Assembly (NCBI GenBank): GCA_021397845.1
Contig: CM038047.1
Coordinates: 45,415,210 to 45,479,209 of the forward strand
From: Areca catechu
Lineage: Eukaryota > Streptophyta > Magnoliopsida > Arecales > Arecaceae
Direction: 5' to 3'
Length of the DNA: 64,000 nt
Shown here: piece by piece, positions 34,561 through 47,592 of the stretch
How the letters are laid out: every line of letters begins with the position of its first letter
Position numbering within the stretch: the first letter of the stretch is position 1
Made by a program: the position numbers and the translations under genes
Notes under the pieces: model-generated
What the model was told of the DNA's origin: nothing
Database searches by the model: none
The model's input: the letters and a program-made list of their open reading frames with translations, nothing else

Positions 34561-37459
34561 GCCCTTAGCCATTGTTCTTGAGAAATGGTTGAAGCAGGTG
34601 CATTCCTTGAAAGACATTTTATAGGATCCCTATCTATAACAATTTTTACTTCTGGATCTGGTTAGCTCAGTAGGTTTTGTAGCATGCCTTTTTGTTACCT
34701 ACAGCTGCCAAACTGAGAATCCTGCAACAATCCAAAAGGTCAATATTAAGTTGAGAGTTGGCACTAAAATGTTCTCAAATATCAATGAAACCAATTCAAT
34801 ATTAGGGTGGAAGAAGAATGCATGATGGTGAAGGCTGAAAAGAGATATGGCCTAAGATTAACCAAGAAAGGAAAGCACTTCTGGGAAGAGTCGTGCCATT
34901 GTCACAGAATAAAAGAGCCATTCTAGAAAGTTTCAGCACCAAACCTTGGAGAAGAAACACAGTAATTTATTGAGAACCATATTGCAACAATTGTCTGCTT
35001 CCAGTTTACTAGCTGGGTGAAGTAACAAATAGAAAGCTTGACAGAGTAACTGAATTTTGAGTATGATATTTGAGTGCTAACATGATGCAGGATAGTTGTT
35101 GATCACATGGTACAGTTCCAAGCTGGAAGATCTTAGTCATAAAAGACTCTATTTTATGTTAATTCATAAAATATTATGGTGTCCAACTTGATTGGTGAAA
35201 GAGGTTAGTATGGTAAACAATTAGAGAAAACTATAGCATTTGGCTATGTTGTCTAAGCAATTTGATATTCTTAATAAAAAGACTTGGTGAATGATGAACC
35301 AAACTATTAGACATTAGTCAATTAACATGTAAAAAGAATGTAATGCAGAAGCTTCCCAAAGGGTTGCACAAGGCCTTGAGTGCTGATACCAAGCTTCACT
35401 AAGTACATTCTTAAAGCAAGAGGGACAGAAGAAGAGGATAAGAAAACAAAGGGCAATGGAAGGATATGTAACTCAACCATATTAGACCTGCCAATAGCTT
35501 CATGTTTTCCCATTCAAATTAATATATGAAAATATTCTTTATAAAACCTATCATGTTTCTACATAAAGCTTTTAGGCATATAAAATCAAACACTAGACAA
35601 TTCTAAACCCTTAAATGTGAACCAACCAAATACTTTTTCCGTTTAAAGTAGCCAAAAATTAAACCAAAATTAATACCAAATTTGTAATTGATATCTTGAA
35701 GGGAGTCATATCCAGCTATTTCAAGCTGAATGAAACAGTTTTTATGTGCTTAAAATAAATATCCAATCAACATTCAAAAGCCCAGAACTTCATCCAAAAT
35801 TCAACTCAATCAACTCAAAGAGTAGATCAGGTGCTAAGTGAATCTTAAATTTCAAGTCTAGTCCAAGTGCTTGTTAAATCTTAAATTTTGCACTCAATAA
35901 TTATATGTACACTCTAGCATGAGCGGGTATGTCAAACACCTAATATAGTAATTGAGTCTGTTAGATGTACCATACAGACATGTTTGTCATCATATTTCTT
36001 TGGCTAGTGGTCAGCCTAATTTAATAATACAGATAATTATCCAGTCAAATTTGTGACTGAACAACTCATCTCTTTTCTGTTTCCACCAGCCCTTCTCTTA
36101 TGTTCCCTGTTTTTTCTTATACCTTTTTCTTACTCTCTAACAAAATATCAGCTGGGTTTCTACTGCAGCAGGAGATGACAACAATTAAAGAACAAGACAG
36201 CAGGCTGTTCTCTCCGGAGATTGGATCAGGATCCAATAAAAAGTCAATAGATCTAGATCAAGTAAGAAATATTTCTTGGCACATGCATGTGATTTTCTTC
36301 ATGATGTCCTTGGCACATGCAATGTAAGAGGTAGGGTGGGTGTTTGTGATCCTCCAATATGATTGAAGACTTTTTTTTGTTTCCACATTTAACATAAAAT
36401 TGATAAACACGCTCTAAGCTTGGGTGTTGCACTTCTTTTGTTTCTCTCCCTTAAGAGTAGGAACTGAAGTGTTGAACCGTAGGGCATATTTATTTAATAG
36501 TGGTTCAGTTATAACTAAGTTAAACTCAAGGATATAGAGGCATTCCATTCAAAATTACTAGCAATGTCCACTGTCTTGGTACTGGACCCTATATTGATAC
36601 CATCCTATTATAATATTGAAATACTGTATGGTATGAGAAAACAAAACATACCAAATATTGATATAGTACGAGACAGTATATTGGTTCGGTACCAGTATGG
36701 TACGATATTTCTAGTATAGTATAGTACCGACTAGTATAAAAATCTTTATCACAAGTATTTTAAAAAACATCCTATATGGTGACATATGCATATGCAGCCT
36801 CCTAAGCACCCCACAAAGAGCCTAGCCCCTGGTACGTAGAAAAAGTTGCCTAATGGGTTCCCAAGAGGCCTGTGCAAGCCCAAGTCTTAGGTAAGTGGCA
36901 TCCTACCTCTTTAATAAGTTTTTCTTATTTTTATAGATTTTAATTGGTCTTTTTCCAACATTTCTTTTTTTATTATTATGAATTTATTTATCTTTTAAGC
37001 ATTTCTATATATAAATTTCATAGATGTCTATCTAAGAATGCTTGGGAACCATGTGGTACCTTGTTTGCCAACATCCTATAACCACTTTTCTGAAACTTTG
37101 CTCAGAATTTCAGCAATGTTATTAGCATAGATAACTTGAAAGCTAGTCAAATTTATAACAGTTGTTTAAACAAAGGAAGCACATTGAGATCGCTTGCCAC
37201 TTTTTATTAAATACTAAGATCCAGCTACACCACTAACATTAAGTCAGCTAGGAAGCTTGTGGAATTCTTCAAAAGAGAGATTTTTATGGCACATTCAAAA
37301 TCTACTAAAAAATGCTTAGCAAATGATCCATCATAAGTTTGGAGAGGAGGAAGAAAGTAGGAGATTTACAAGACATGTCAATCTACATATTCTTGTATCT
37401 TAGTTAACGTGCTTGTTTCCAACATGTTTAGAATGGACAACCCATTTTTGTGTATATAT
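34561..37459. other. spacer between the two hAT copies, with one exon-like patch
   Basis: No complete gene. GTAC/TACC-rich repeat words lie at 36580-36745, like those at 25730-26060. An exon-like patch at about 36168-36259 is described in the findings. The rest is unremarkable AT-rich DNA. Confidence 0.55.
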
Positions 37460-40400
37460 CAAGAATTTAAGTCCTGCCAGGACGGGGACCGTCCCGGCCA
37501 TCCCGTCCTGTACCTTAAGTTTCCAGCAGATGGGATGGCTGCGGGACCCCGAAACCCATCTCCGGCCTCCATCCCAGCTATCCCAGCTTCATTCTAGCTA
37601 GATCAGGTGCCGATACGGCCATCCGAGAGAAACCCTATTTTTTTTTAATGTGTGATGTTGGGACTCGAGAGGAAAAAAGAGAGGGGAGTAAGTCTACTAA
37701 CCTATTTGCTTGCTTTTCTTGCAGATCCGTTGGCGTCAGCATTGGCATCGTCATTGGGAAGTAGGAGCAAGGCCATGACACAACCGGAGGAGCAATTGGG
37801 ACTTGGGAATCCAGAATGACAGGAAGGACCAAGGAGGCGAGGACCCCTCAAGAAGGCGAAGGGAGGAGAGAGGAGGGAGGAGGAAGGAGCCATGGGCCGT
37901 AGGGCAACTGGCCAAGCGAGAGAGGAGGGAGGATGAAACGGGCACTCGCCCCCTAATCCCATTAAAAATCCAATTAATTTCTCACATGGATATTTTACCG
38001 TATCCTAATGGGCGAGGCGGGTCACTGGGGTACGCAAAATAAAATATACGGATGGGTATGTTGAAATAAACCATATGACAGGTCATGAGAGTATGGATTT
38101 TTTTCCATTTCTTAATATGCAGATCATGGATTTCTTTTAACAATCAAATCAAGTACATTGAAATAAAAAAATGCAGATTTTTTTCTTGTTTTTTAATGGT
38201 AAAATGGGTCATGGGTTGTTTTTAATGGTCGAATCAATATTATGAAATGAAACAACGGTACAAAAAGTACAAAAAAAATTTAAAAAATCACATCACTAGG
38301 AAGCCCAAGACTTGAGGTGCAATGCTAAATAGGGGTAAACCTGTTTTACAGAAGGCAGAAGGGAGAAACTCATTGCATATCTCAGTGACAGTGTTCTTAC
38401 AAAAGGGAGAAGAAAGTCTTGTCTGAAGAAGAAGATTCTCTGCTTATTTTTTAAAATTCCAATAGAAAGTGGTAATTCTTTAGCTCTTGATCCAAAATTT
38501 TATACTAATTAAAATTATAAATACTTTTTTAATTAACAAATTATGATTTATTAAATTATTGTCATTATTTTTTAACTATGTTTTATTTTATATTGGAAGA
38601 TTTTATAAGAGGGAAAGGGAGGGTGACATCTTAAATGCTTCATTTCTTAAAATTTTAACAGGACTCGCCAGCGGTATTCTTACTTTTCTAAAATTTTATA
38701 TTTGATCTTGCACATGTACAAAAACTTGTTCTAATTTAATTTAGTTTTTATTTGACAATATTAATTAACTTTGTATACTGAAACAACATAAGCTCATGCA
38801 ATTACAAATACAATTTCTTATTTAGTTTAAATATTGATTAATTACAAATGTAACCTAGACTTGAACCTATGTGGCCAAGACTCACAATCTATTTAGCCAA
38901 GATTTATGACCTGGTGCTTCGGCATCATAACTGATTTTTTAATAATACATAAGACATTTTAAAACCATAATTATAATATTCTAGACCTTAATACAACATG
39001 AAAATCAACAAGAATTGAGAAAATAAAAAAAATCAAATAATTAAACCTTAAATGGTTAAACCTATGCGCATTGGTATGCTTCCACATATTGGGTGTAGAA
39101 AATTTATCGCACAATTACCTAACAATTCATGTATCGCTTTATTATTTCTAAAAATAATCAAATCATAAATTACTTTAAAAATTCAAGAACTAATAAAAAA
39201 GTTTATTAGGAACAAAACTCACTATTTATCTAGTAGGATTGTGAAATAAGCCATTCCATTCATCATGTCCAAAAATCAACTTGAATAAGCATAATTTGCT
39301 GGACTTAATCCTCCATAACAAATGAGTTTAAAAGAGATCCTAGATAAGTTTTAGAGAACTCAGTACACTAGTGAAGAACATGTTAAATACACTAAAAGGC
39401 AAAAATGCATGACTAAAAAATGTTAGTTGTAATAAGTTTGGGATTAAATGATAATAGTTTATACCAATTTTGTTTTTTAGAAAAAGTTCAAAAATTTAGT
39501 AATAACATGTCATATTACATTAAAAATTGTCCTTAAACAAATGCCAACTTATTTTCTTAATTTACTTTTTTGAACTAAACTTTTCCAGCATATTTTTAAC
39601 CATTTTATTTATGCACACATTTTATTATTTAATACCATAGTTGCCAAAATTGACAAAGAGGATTTTTTTTTATTCAACAAAGAGGATATTTAAGAAGCAC
39701 CATTAATAACAAGAACACCTTTACTAACAAGATTGTTAGAAAGTGGGAGTTCTGGCTACTAAGTTTAGTTCTTATATCACAATTCTAGTTAAGCACTTGC
39801 TTAAATATCAGTTTTCTGATTATGCACTACTTATTAATATAAATTTACAAAAAATTTTAAAATTTTAATAAATTTAAAAAAGTATGGATATAGCATAGGC
39901 AGTTAGGCACCTTAAATCTAATTTCAAAATACTTATACTTATTAATTTTATAATTTATTTTAAATTAGATGGTGCTTGATAGCAAGTAATAGAAGGATCC
40001 AGATATTGGATGGCATTTTGAAAAAATGGAAAAGGATCAGCATCAATGGAAATGTAATTTTTGTAGACTTGAAAATATAGATGGAGTCACCTGATTGAAA
40101 CAACACTTGGTGAGTGGCTTGAGTGATGTCAAGGGGTATCCAAAGATACCTATAGAGGTTTGAGTGATGATGAGGAAGCATATGCAAAAAGAAAAGGAGA
40201 CGAATATAGAATCTAAAGCTCGAAGAAAAGCAATTGATATTGCACTCTTAATCATTTGTTCACGTAGACTTGGATGATGATGACGATGATTATGTTGATC
40301 TAGATGATTTAGAGGCAGCTCATCTACAAGAGACTATTCGAGCCTTTCGACAGGACTAGTGGCAACAAAAGGAGATTTTGAGATAGCGCAATTTGGATAC

Positions 40401-40871
40401 TCTTAATTTGAGAAGGGTGGCGGTTCTAGTGTAGCAGAAGGTTATGTTTGCATTTATAGTCCATTGGGTTAGCGAGGAGTCAATCTACGAGGATGGAATC
40501 ATCTTCAATCAATTTTTTTTTCTGTGCATTTGAGAAGAAATCAAATAAAAGCTCAAAAGATCCCACCATCTATGATCTAGATCTTACAGCATATCCAAAT
40601 TCATAATCAAAGCAACCGAGAATTGATGATTATATAAATAAGGAAAAGAAAAAATAAATAGGAAGGGCAATTGCCAACTGATTTTATTTTAGCCATATTC
40701 CAGCACGGACAGTAGCGAATATGTATTTTCGATAATAATTAGTACAGTTCAAAGAGCCAATCCAAGTATTGATCCTCCTATACCCTATGAGATACATGAA
40801 CCATATTTGTAATAATAGGTCACATATATCAAAGCCTGGATTGAGAGTTATAGAAAAGAGTGGAACACTTA
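37460..40871 (+). mobile_element. hAT DNA transposon, truncated second copy in inverted orientation
   Basis: It starts at CAAGAATTTAAGTCC, the same terminus as the right end of copy 1 read inward. It then follows copy 1 in reverse complement: the GC-rich part (37470-37960), the shared CAGAAAGTGGTAATT-like block (mirror pairs 33400/38470), the AT-rich region, the BED exon (40010-40100, KDQHQWKCNFC, LKQHL), the Asp-rich linker (LDDDDDDYVDLDDLEAA near 40270-40320), and the first part of DUF659 up to VWIESYRKEWNTY-like codons at 40871, where similarity stops. It has in-frame stops and lacks the rest of DUF659 and the dimerisation part. Confidence 0.85.
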
Positions 40872-43640
40872 TGTTTCTCTTTATAGTTAGTAAAAATTTA
40901 ATAATGGGGATTAGCCAAGTTAGGGGAGTGTACATGTTCGGCAGGCGGTATCCTTTCACCCAAAATGAAGGACCTTTCACACAGCATTAATCGAACACAT
41001 GACGTCAGGTGGTATCCTTGTTATATTTTATTTTATTCTCTTCTTTCATTAGGATAATAGAAATTAAGTTGGGGGGAGAATAAGTAGTCTAATTAAGTCC
41101 TTGAGTATAATTAGAAGCTAGTTTTGTGTATCCAAACTTTATCTCGATTTGAGGTTAATTAGGCATCCTTTTGATTGACTAATGGTCTAGACAATTTTAG
41201 AGATACTAAAGGGCAAATTACTAAGAAATTCCAATGAATGATAGGGTTTAAGCCAAACCAGATTTTGGAAGTGATTCCAGAACCTTCTTCCTACTTATCT
41301 CAATGAAGAATCTACCTGATGGGGTATGATTGGAACGGTCGAAGTATAAAAAAGTCCTTAGAATCTATAAAAAAAGAGAGATAAATAATAAAGATTTGGG
41401 CATTAATCTATTGAGTAACTGGGCCCTTTCATCTAAGTAGGTATTGTGGTTTGCATTAAAAGGTAGAGATGCTAAAAGATCAATTAGAGAGTCAGTCTCA
41501 CATCACAACTTTTCTTGAACTCTTATTAAGTAACTGGAGCCCTTCACCTAAGTAAGCATTGTAGTTCATATCAAAAGGTAAGAAGGCCAAGAGATCTATT
41601 AAGAAATGGTACCTTACTGAGTAACTAGACTCCTTCGTCTAAGTAAGCATTGTGGTTTGTGTCGAAGGTGGAGATACTAATACTTACAAGATTAAGACAT
41701 TGCACCACACTCCTTATAAAAAATAATAAAAAGATAATATGGGACAAAAGTGTAAGAAGACAATAAATCCAACTCACATCAAGTTAGAGAACTTAAAGAG
41801 TAAGTTGGGAAGTAGGTTAAAGAAGATCTCTAAAAATTTATATGGCTAACACTTAACTACTAATTGGGTTGACTCAGTGATCCAATGAAGTACCTCTTTA
41901 ATAGTTTAGCCGTGTATCAGCTACCTTTAAAAATGTCTATGATGACTATCAATTTAAGGATAACTCGGTATGCACCACTAATTTTTTTATTTTACTCAAG
42001 GACAAGTAAAAGCTAAGTTAAGGGATGTGACGAACACATAAATTATATGCTAGAAGCATTAAATATTTTGTTAATTGACTTTAATTAATTAGAATGTGAT
42101 GCTTCTTAATCTCTTTTGTAGATTGGGTCCATGCAATTAACTTGAGCTCAAATTGACCCAAACTTAAGTAAACCAAGCAACATATTAAAGACCCAAAGGT
42201 CCAAAAATTTTAAGAAGGAAGCTTAAATCTGAGTTCAAGCCACATGTGCATTCAAGCTAGCAAATCAAGAGGCTAAATGTAGAAAGACCCAAGGAAGCAC
42301 CAAATCCAAATCAACAAGGGAGTCTTGGCACCAAATCAAAGTTAGCATGAAAGAAAAAGGGGCATAGCAATTTTCTTGGGGTGTGAAGATTTTATATGGT
42401 GCACAAAAAGTGATTGGGCGGTCAAGAGTCCAAGATGGATATGAAACCAAACAAAGAAGACTCAATCCAAGAAGGAAAGAAAGGAGGTTGGTTGAATTAA
42501 TTTTGGCATGGAAAATTAAGTTGGCTAAATAAGTGTGGCGTCACATGCAGGTAAGAAAAGAGTTGAAGGCACAATCTCATTGTTGGCATGCAAATAAAGA
42601 GGATAAGGATGGGAAGAATCCAAGTGAGGCATAATTTGAGAGTCCAAATTCATTAAGACTCTTATTGACATGATTCTCTTTGGATGTTAAGAGGAGGTGG
42701 CACATATAGAAGGCTTGGAGTGCTAATAAGAAAGAGTTGTCGTAGATTTTTTAGGCATGGAGATTATTTGTAAATTCTTAATTAGCATGGAGATTTAAAG
42801 GATGCTGAATTTTTCCTTAGGCATGGATTTGGTCCAAAGAAGGAAAGGAAATGCAGATTTTCTTGAAGGAGAAATTAGATTGGAAGCTTGGGGCATAGAT
42901 TAAAAAGAAGTATTAAAAGGAGGGCTAATTCAGGAAGACATTCTAGCATGAAAAATAAATAAGGGAGAAGGTGCTGATTTAATTAAGGCCAAATTCCTAA
43001 TTTGGCATATACTCTTGGTCATCACCTTACACCTGAACTTTAAATTTTTGGTGTGCTAATTAAAGAAAGAAGCAAGCAAGATGATGTTAAGACACTTAGG
43101 ATGAACACCTAACAAGGAAAAATCAACGATTCAATGGCCAAGATTTGAAACATCACTTTAACATAGGAAAGTCATCCAAAATTTGCATAGAGATTTAAAT
43201 CAAATCAAGAAGATGGTATGCAGAATTTTTAGTGTGGGAAATCAAAGGAAAAATGTCCAAAGTTGACAAAAGAAACTAGGGCAGCATCCATGCAAGATTT
43301 GATGGAGGATCTTAGAAGGAGCTTATAAAAGGAGAAGAGGAGCAATCAATTCATACCATACACCATCTTTCACCACAAATCCTAGTTCCCTTATAACCCT
43401 GCTCCTCCACTTTTCTCCCTTCCAAGTGCTGCTCGAGTTAGTTTTGACATAAATATGATGGCAAAGATTCACTCCATGGAAGGCTAAACCCCATCATCTC
43501 AAAAAATCTTTGTGATGGTTGTAACAGATAGCATGTAATTTTCTTTTTTTTCTTTGTATTTTCCTTTGCTATGAAATAAAAGATCTGATTAGGTCAGATC
43601 GCTCGATGAGGGATGACACGGGTGTTACCCTAGGGGCATC
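40872..43640 (+). mobile_element. 3' end of an Athila/Tat-like gypsy element with its LTR
   Basis: The DNA from 40872 to 42025 has no recognisable ORF. It holds AAGTTGGGGGGAGAAT at 41053 and the phrase CTCAAGGACAAGTAAAAGCTAAGTT just before an LTR start, which is how Athila-type 3' regions typically end. The left boundary against the hAT copy is assumed. A passage containing (T/G)TAAGTA(G/A)G(T/C)ATTGTGGTTTG-like words recurs three times at about 41440, 41555 and 41640. Confidence 0.55.
42026..43640 (+). repeat. Athila-like LTR (3' LTR or remnant)
   Basis: It begins TGTGACGAACACATAAATT after a weak polypurine tract (AAGTTAAGGGA). TATA-like TTATAAAAGG lies at 43323-43332, followed by a leader rich in short C/T runs, and AATAAA at about 43575. 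The 3' end is uncertain because element D homology begins near 43645. Confidence 0.55.
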
Positions 43641-43647
43641 GTCCAAC

Positions 43648-45640
43648 TAGGTGCACTCCACTAGGAAATTAGCCAAGACCTGGGCCTTCACAGACAAGCA
43701 CGGTTGGTACGAGATGTCAAATTTTCCCAACTTGACTACCCACTTTGCCATCCATCCAAAGGTGTCCGGAAGCTGTAGGATGGCATGGAGTGATTGATCA
43801 TTAAGGATGACTATCGGGTGTGCCCAAAAGTATGGCCTGAGACACTACACAGACGTGATTAGTGCCAAAACTATTTTTTTGGATTTAGAGTCTCTCGTTT
43901 CTGTGTCATGCAATGCCTGACTTATATAATATATGGATTTCTGAACCCCTTTGTCATCCAGCTGGACAAGCTAGAGCTAACCACTTCTTGGATGGCTGCT
44001 AGGTATAGGTATAGTTCCTCCTAGCACTCAGGTTTAGAGAGTAGGGGTGAAGAGGTGAGAAAATTCTTCAAATCGTCAAATGCTTGCCAGCATTCCTCCA
44101 TCTAATCGAAGTTGTTTATCTTTCACAGAGTTTTGAAGAACAACAGGTACCACTCGACTAACCTTGAGATGAATCGATTTAGCACAGCAACACGATCGAC
44201 AAGCTATTGTAGCTCCTTTTTGGACATCGGATGCTGTGGGCCTAGACCTTCTTTGAGTTTGCTTCAATGCCTCAGCATGTGACCATAACCTAAAAACCTC
44301 TCGGTAACAACTCTGAATGCACACTTAGTTGGATTCAATTTCATGCAGTGCTAGCGAAGAGTGCTAAAGGCTTCCTTTAGGTCCCTAATATGGTCGGCTT
44401 CTTGGATGCTCTTGATAAGCATATCATCAACGTAGACTTCCATATTTCGGTTGATCTGGCCCTTGAAGACCTTGTTGATGAGTCTTTGGTATGTGGCCCT
44501 ACATTTTTAAGACCAAAAGGTATTACTTAATAATAGTATTACTTTTGTTTATTATGAAGGCCATATTTTTGTTATCCTCAAGGGCTATTCTTATCTAGTT
44601 ATAGTCTGAGAAAGCATCCATAAAGCTTAACAGCTTGTAGCTCGAAGTAGCATCGACTAGCTAGTCGATCCTCAATAAGAGGAAGTTATCTTTGGTTAGG
44701 CCCTGCTCAAGTCAATATAGTCCATGCAGATGTGCCACCTTCCACTTGCTTTCTTTACCATGATGATGTTGGCTAGCCAGCTTGGATAATGGGCTTCCCG
44801 GATGAACCTGGTAGCCAGAGCTTATCGACTTCTTCGTCAATGACCTTTTATCTCTTATGGGCAAAGTTCCTCTTCTTTTGTCAGACTGGTTTGAAACTCG
44901 GGTCGACATTTAACTTGTGAATGACTACCTCGGGAGGGATTCCTGGCATGCCAAATGCTGACCAGGTGAAAACATCTGCATTCTAGCATAGGAACTTCAG
45001 GAGTTGATTCCTTTTAGTCTCGGGCAAAGATGCTATGATATGTATAGTCTTCACAAGGTTATTGCTTTAGGGAAAGAAGAGAAGACTCTCAGTAGGCTTA
45101 CCCCTCTTCTCGAGCTCCCTTTAGTTTAACAACTTAGTGGGCAACTACTCGGTAGGCCTCGACTACCCAGCGGTCATTTGAAAGCACTGTCATGCAAGCT
45201 GCTAGTCCCCTTGCATTTTGCTAACACTATTATTCATGGAAAAATGGATAAGAAGGCATGTAGTAGAGATGGTGGCGTCAAGCTAGTTCAACCTAAGGTG
45301 CTCGAGGATGGCATTGTATGCCGAATGGACCCGAACCATAGTGAAGGTGATGAAAATCATCTTCAATCGGGGATAGTTTCCCTACTATAATGGGGAGAGT
45401 TATTTTCCTTTGATGCTAACTAACTCCCTGTCGAAGCCGACCAAGGGCATGGAGATAGGTCTCAAATAGTTCAATGATAAATTCATCTGAACAAAGGCAT
45501 TGTAAAGAAGGACATCAGCTAAACTTTCACTATCCACGAGGATTCTCTTTACAAGGTGCTTAGCATCATCTTTGAGATGATGACGGGTCATTATTGGGGC
45601 TACAAACCTCGACCAGATCATTGTTAGAAAAAGAAATTAC
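43648..45640 (-). pseudogene. element D protease, reverse transcriptase and RNase H remnants
   Basis: Protease at 45620-45400 reads ILVDSESLADVLLYNAFVQM then ISMPLVGFDRELV; the active-site triad is D-S-E instead of D-S-G. RT is spread over frames from about 44920 to 44250: a segment near 44900 reads FKPV-QKKRNFAHKR-like, and the catalytic motif YVDDML is intact at 44417-44434. RNase H follows toward 43660. Stops occur throughout. The order matches element A, and nothing of integrase remains to the left. Confidence 0.8.
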
Positions 45641-45759
45641 ATAGTTTTCTCTCCCCTCTTCTTGGCTTCTTTGAAGGCCTCCCTATCCCCAGGATATCAG
45701 GCCAACCTTGTACTGGTCAGGCAATTATTGACCTCGGGCAAAGGTGGCTCTCTCCTAGG

Positions 45760-46037
45760 GTTTGGGGTGTTGGGACGAGCAACTCCCCTGAGGATGTACT
45801 TGGCAAGGTAGCCATGTTAGATGAGACTTTCAATTTCTTTCTTTAGTTGATGGCACTCATTCATGTTATGGCCATGGTCATGGTGGAAATGGCAGTACAT
45901 GCTCTCGTTCCAAGAGGCGGAGAGCCTTAGAAGATTAGGCCTTCGGAGGTATTGTTCCTCTTTAATCTCCATCAAGATCTTTGAGCAAGAACAAGGAGAG
46001 GGGTTTAGTTCATCGATCGATCAGCGAGGTTCCTCGG
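45760..46037 (-). pseudogene. element D gag, C-terminal piece with zinc knuckle
   Basis: On the minus strand at 45905-45830 the sequence reads MYCHFHHDHGHNMNECHQLK, the C-x2-H...H...C type motif of Tat nucleocapsid. LKKEIESLI follows, then a stop. It is cut at 46037 by element C; the N-terminal piece continues at 54816. Confidence 0.8.
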
Positions 46038-47579
46038 TGGAGCGAGCACTAGGATCAGGCAAAGGCTTTTAAACCTCTATGGTTATTTGACTAGAGTCAT
46101 TAGGGTTTTATTTATTTTGAGTCCTATAATAAAGGCATGGCCCATTTAGGCCCAACTTAGGGTTTGAGTCCTATTTTGATATCATTGAGTCCTGTATTTA
46201 GAATTCAATCCATACCATTAGGGATTTTGGATCAGTCTTGGGATATGGTCAGTTCAGTTGAGTCAAGTTCAATTGAGTCTTGGGTTAAGTTGGTTGAGTC
46301 AGCTCATATTGAGCCTTTTCTTTTGAGTCTTGTAGTCATGTCCAGCTTATGAGGTTAAGTCCAGTCTGAGAAGACCCAAGCATGTGAAGACCACACCCAG
46401 TGTGCCACCTCAGCAGCCACGTGGAGTCCCAATCACACCTTGGAATGCGACACCGTAGGACTACTTGGAAGATCATGAGGTCGGCCCCATGCATAAGGAG
46501 TTGATGTTCACATGCCAGCATACCCCTTCCACATCCCAAGCACACCAAGTCCACATGCCAATGGATATACTTCAATCCCCAGATTCATGGATGCCTGCTT
46601 AGGGAAGTTGTGGACCACACCCAGCCCCAGATGGAAGCTTTTTGGCGACCCTCATGGTCCCTTCCTAGCCGCCCACTATATGCCTTATTTGGAGGAATTT
46701 TGTATGGCATGAAAGAATTTTCTTCCTTGTATTCAGCCCCACACTTTAGGAAGAAAGTGGGCGCCCCATATTTTCTTTATTTTCATTTGGTTGGGCCCTA
46801 AGTCTCATGACTTTATATTAGGGACCCCTTTGTATGCAATTTGGATCATCTTCTTATTAATGAAAAAAAAGAGAGTTTTCTTAAGAATTGCTTTATGTTT
46901 TGTCCTCCTTAAGGAGTGGATGAGAGACCCAAGATCCCCAACTAGCATCCTGCAACAAGCCTACAAGCCCCAACAAAATCCTAATAGCCCTGCAACCCCA
47001 TCAGCCTTGGATGCTCCACCCATTGGCCTCCCCTCTTACAACCCCTCTTCCCCTTCTTCTTTCAGCTATCTAACCCACTTCTCCATTGTTTTCTAACCCT
47101 CCCTTGGCATTTTGCAGGTCCCTCAGAGTTCATAAATTTAGGATTCCATCCGCTGACTTTCGAGTTAGCGAATAGAAAGCCACGATTCCGCGGGGTCTTC
47201 GGCATGATCTTCCACAGCGCATTCGGGAGCATAGAGTGACCCCTTCATGGATTCATCTTCAAATCACTGCCAGGTACACCTCCTTGACTCACAAGTTATG
47301 GTATTGTAGGAGGCTAGCCCTACCGGGGCTTCTTAGCTCGGCGGTCCTATCTCTTTCATTTTAGAGTCTATTTCTGCATGCATGATCTTCTAGATTTTCT
47401 ATAGGATCCCCTACTTAGAACTTTGGCTCTAACTTCGGGTCTATTTCTGCATGCATGATCTTTTAGATTTTTTATAGGATCCCCTACTTAGAACTTTGGC
47501 TCTAACTTCGGGATAAATAATCTCAACTCGCCCCTAAATAACAGAAAAATAGTTTGCATGCATAAGTAGTCCCGCATCA
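46038..47579 (+). repeat. element C 5' LTR
   Basis: It starts TGGAGCGAGCACTAGGATCAGG and ends TAGTCCCGCATCA. It matches 53326-54810 along its whole length. Inside, a ~60-bp stretch around TTTCTGCATGCATGATCTT is tandemly doubled (about 47370 and 47445), which the 3' LTR does not show and which accounts for most of the ~57-bp length difference. Confidence 0.92.
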
Positions 47580-47581
47580 TT

Positions 47582-47592
47582 TGGTATCAGAG
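47582..47592 (+). promoter_or_regulatory. element C primer-binding site
   Basis: TGGTATCAGAG two bases after the 5' LTR, the classic match to the 3' end of initiator methionine tRNA. The DNA from 47593 to 48581 is an untranslated leader with no gene seen. Confidence 0.92.

Noticed and set aside
40872..42025. Envelope-like gene upstream of the Athila-like LTR
   Set aside because: No open frame or membrane segment can be supported there.
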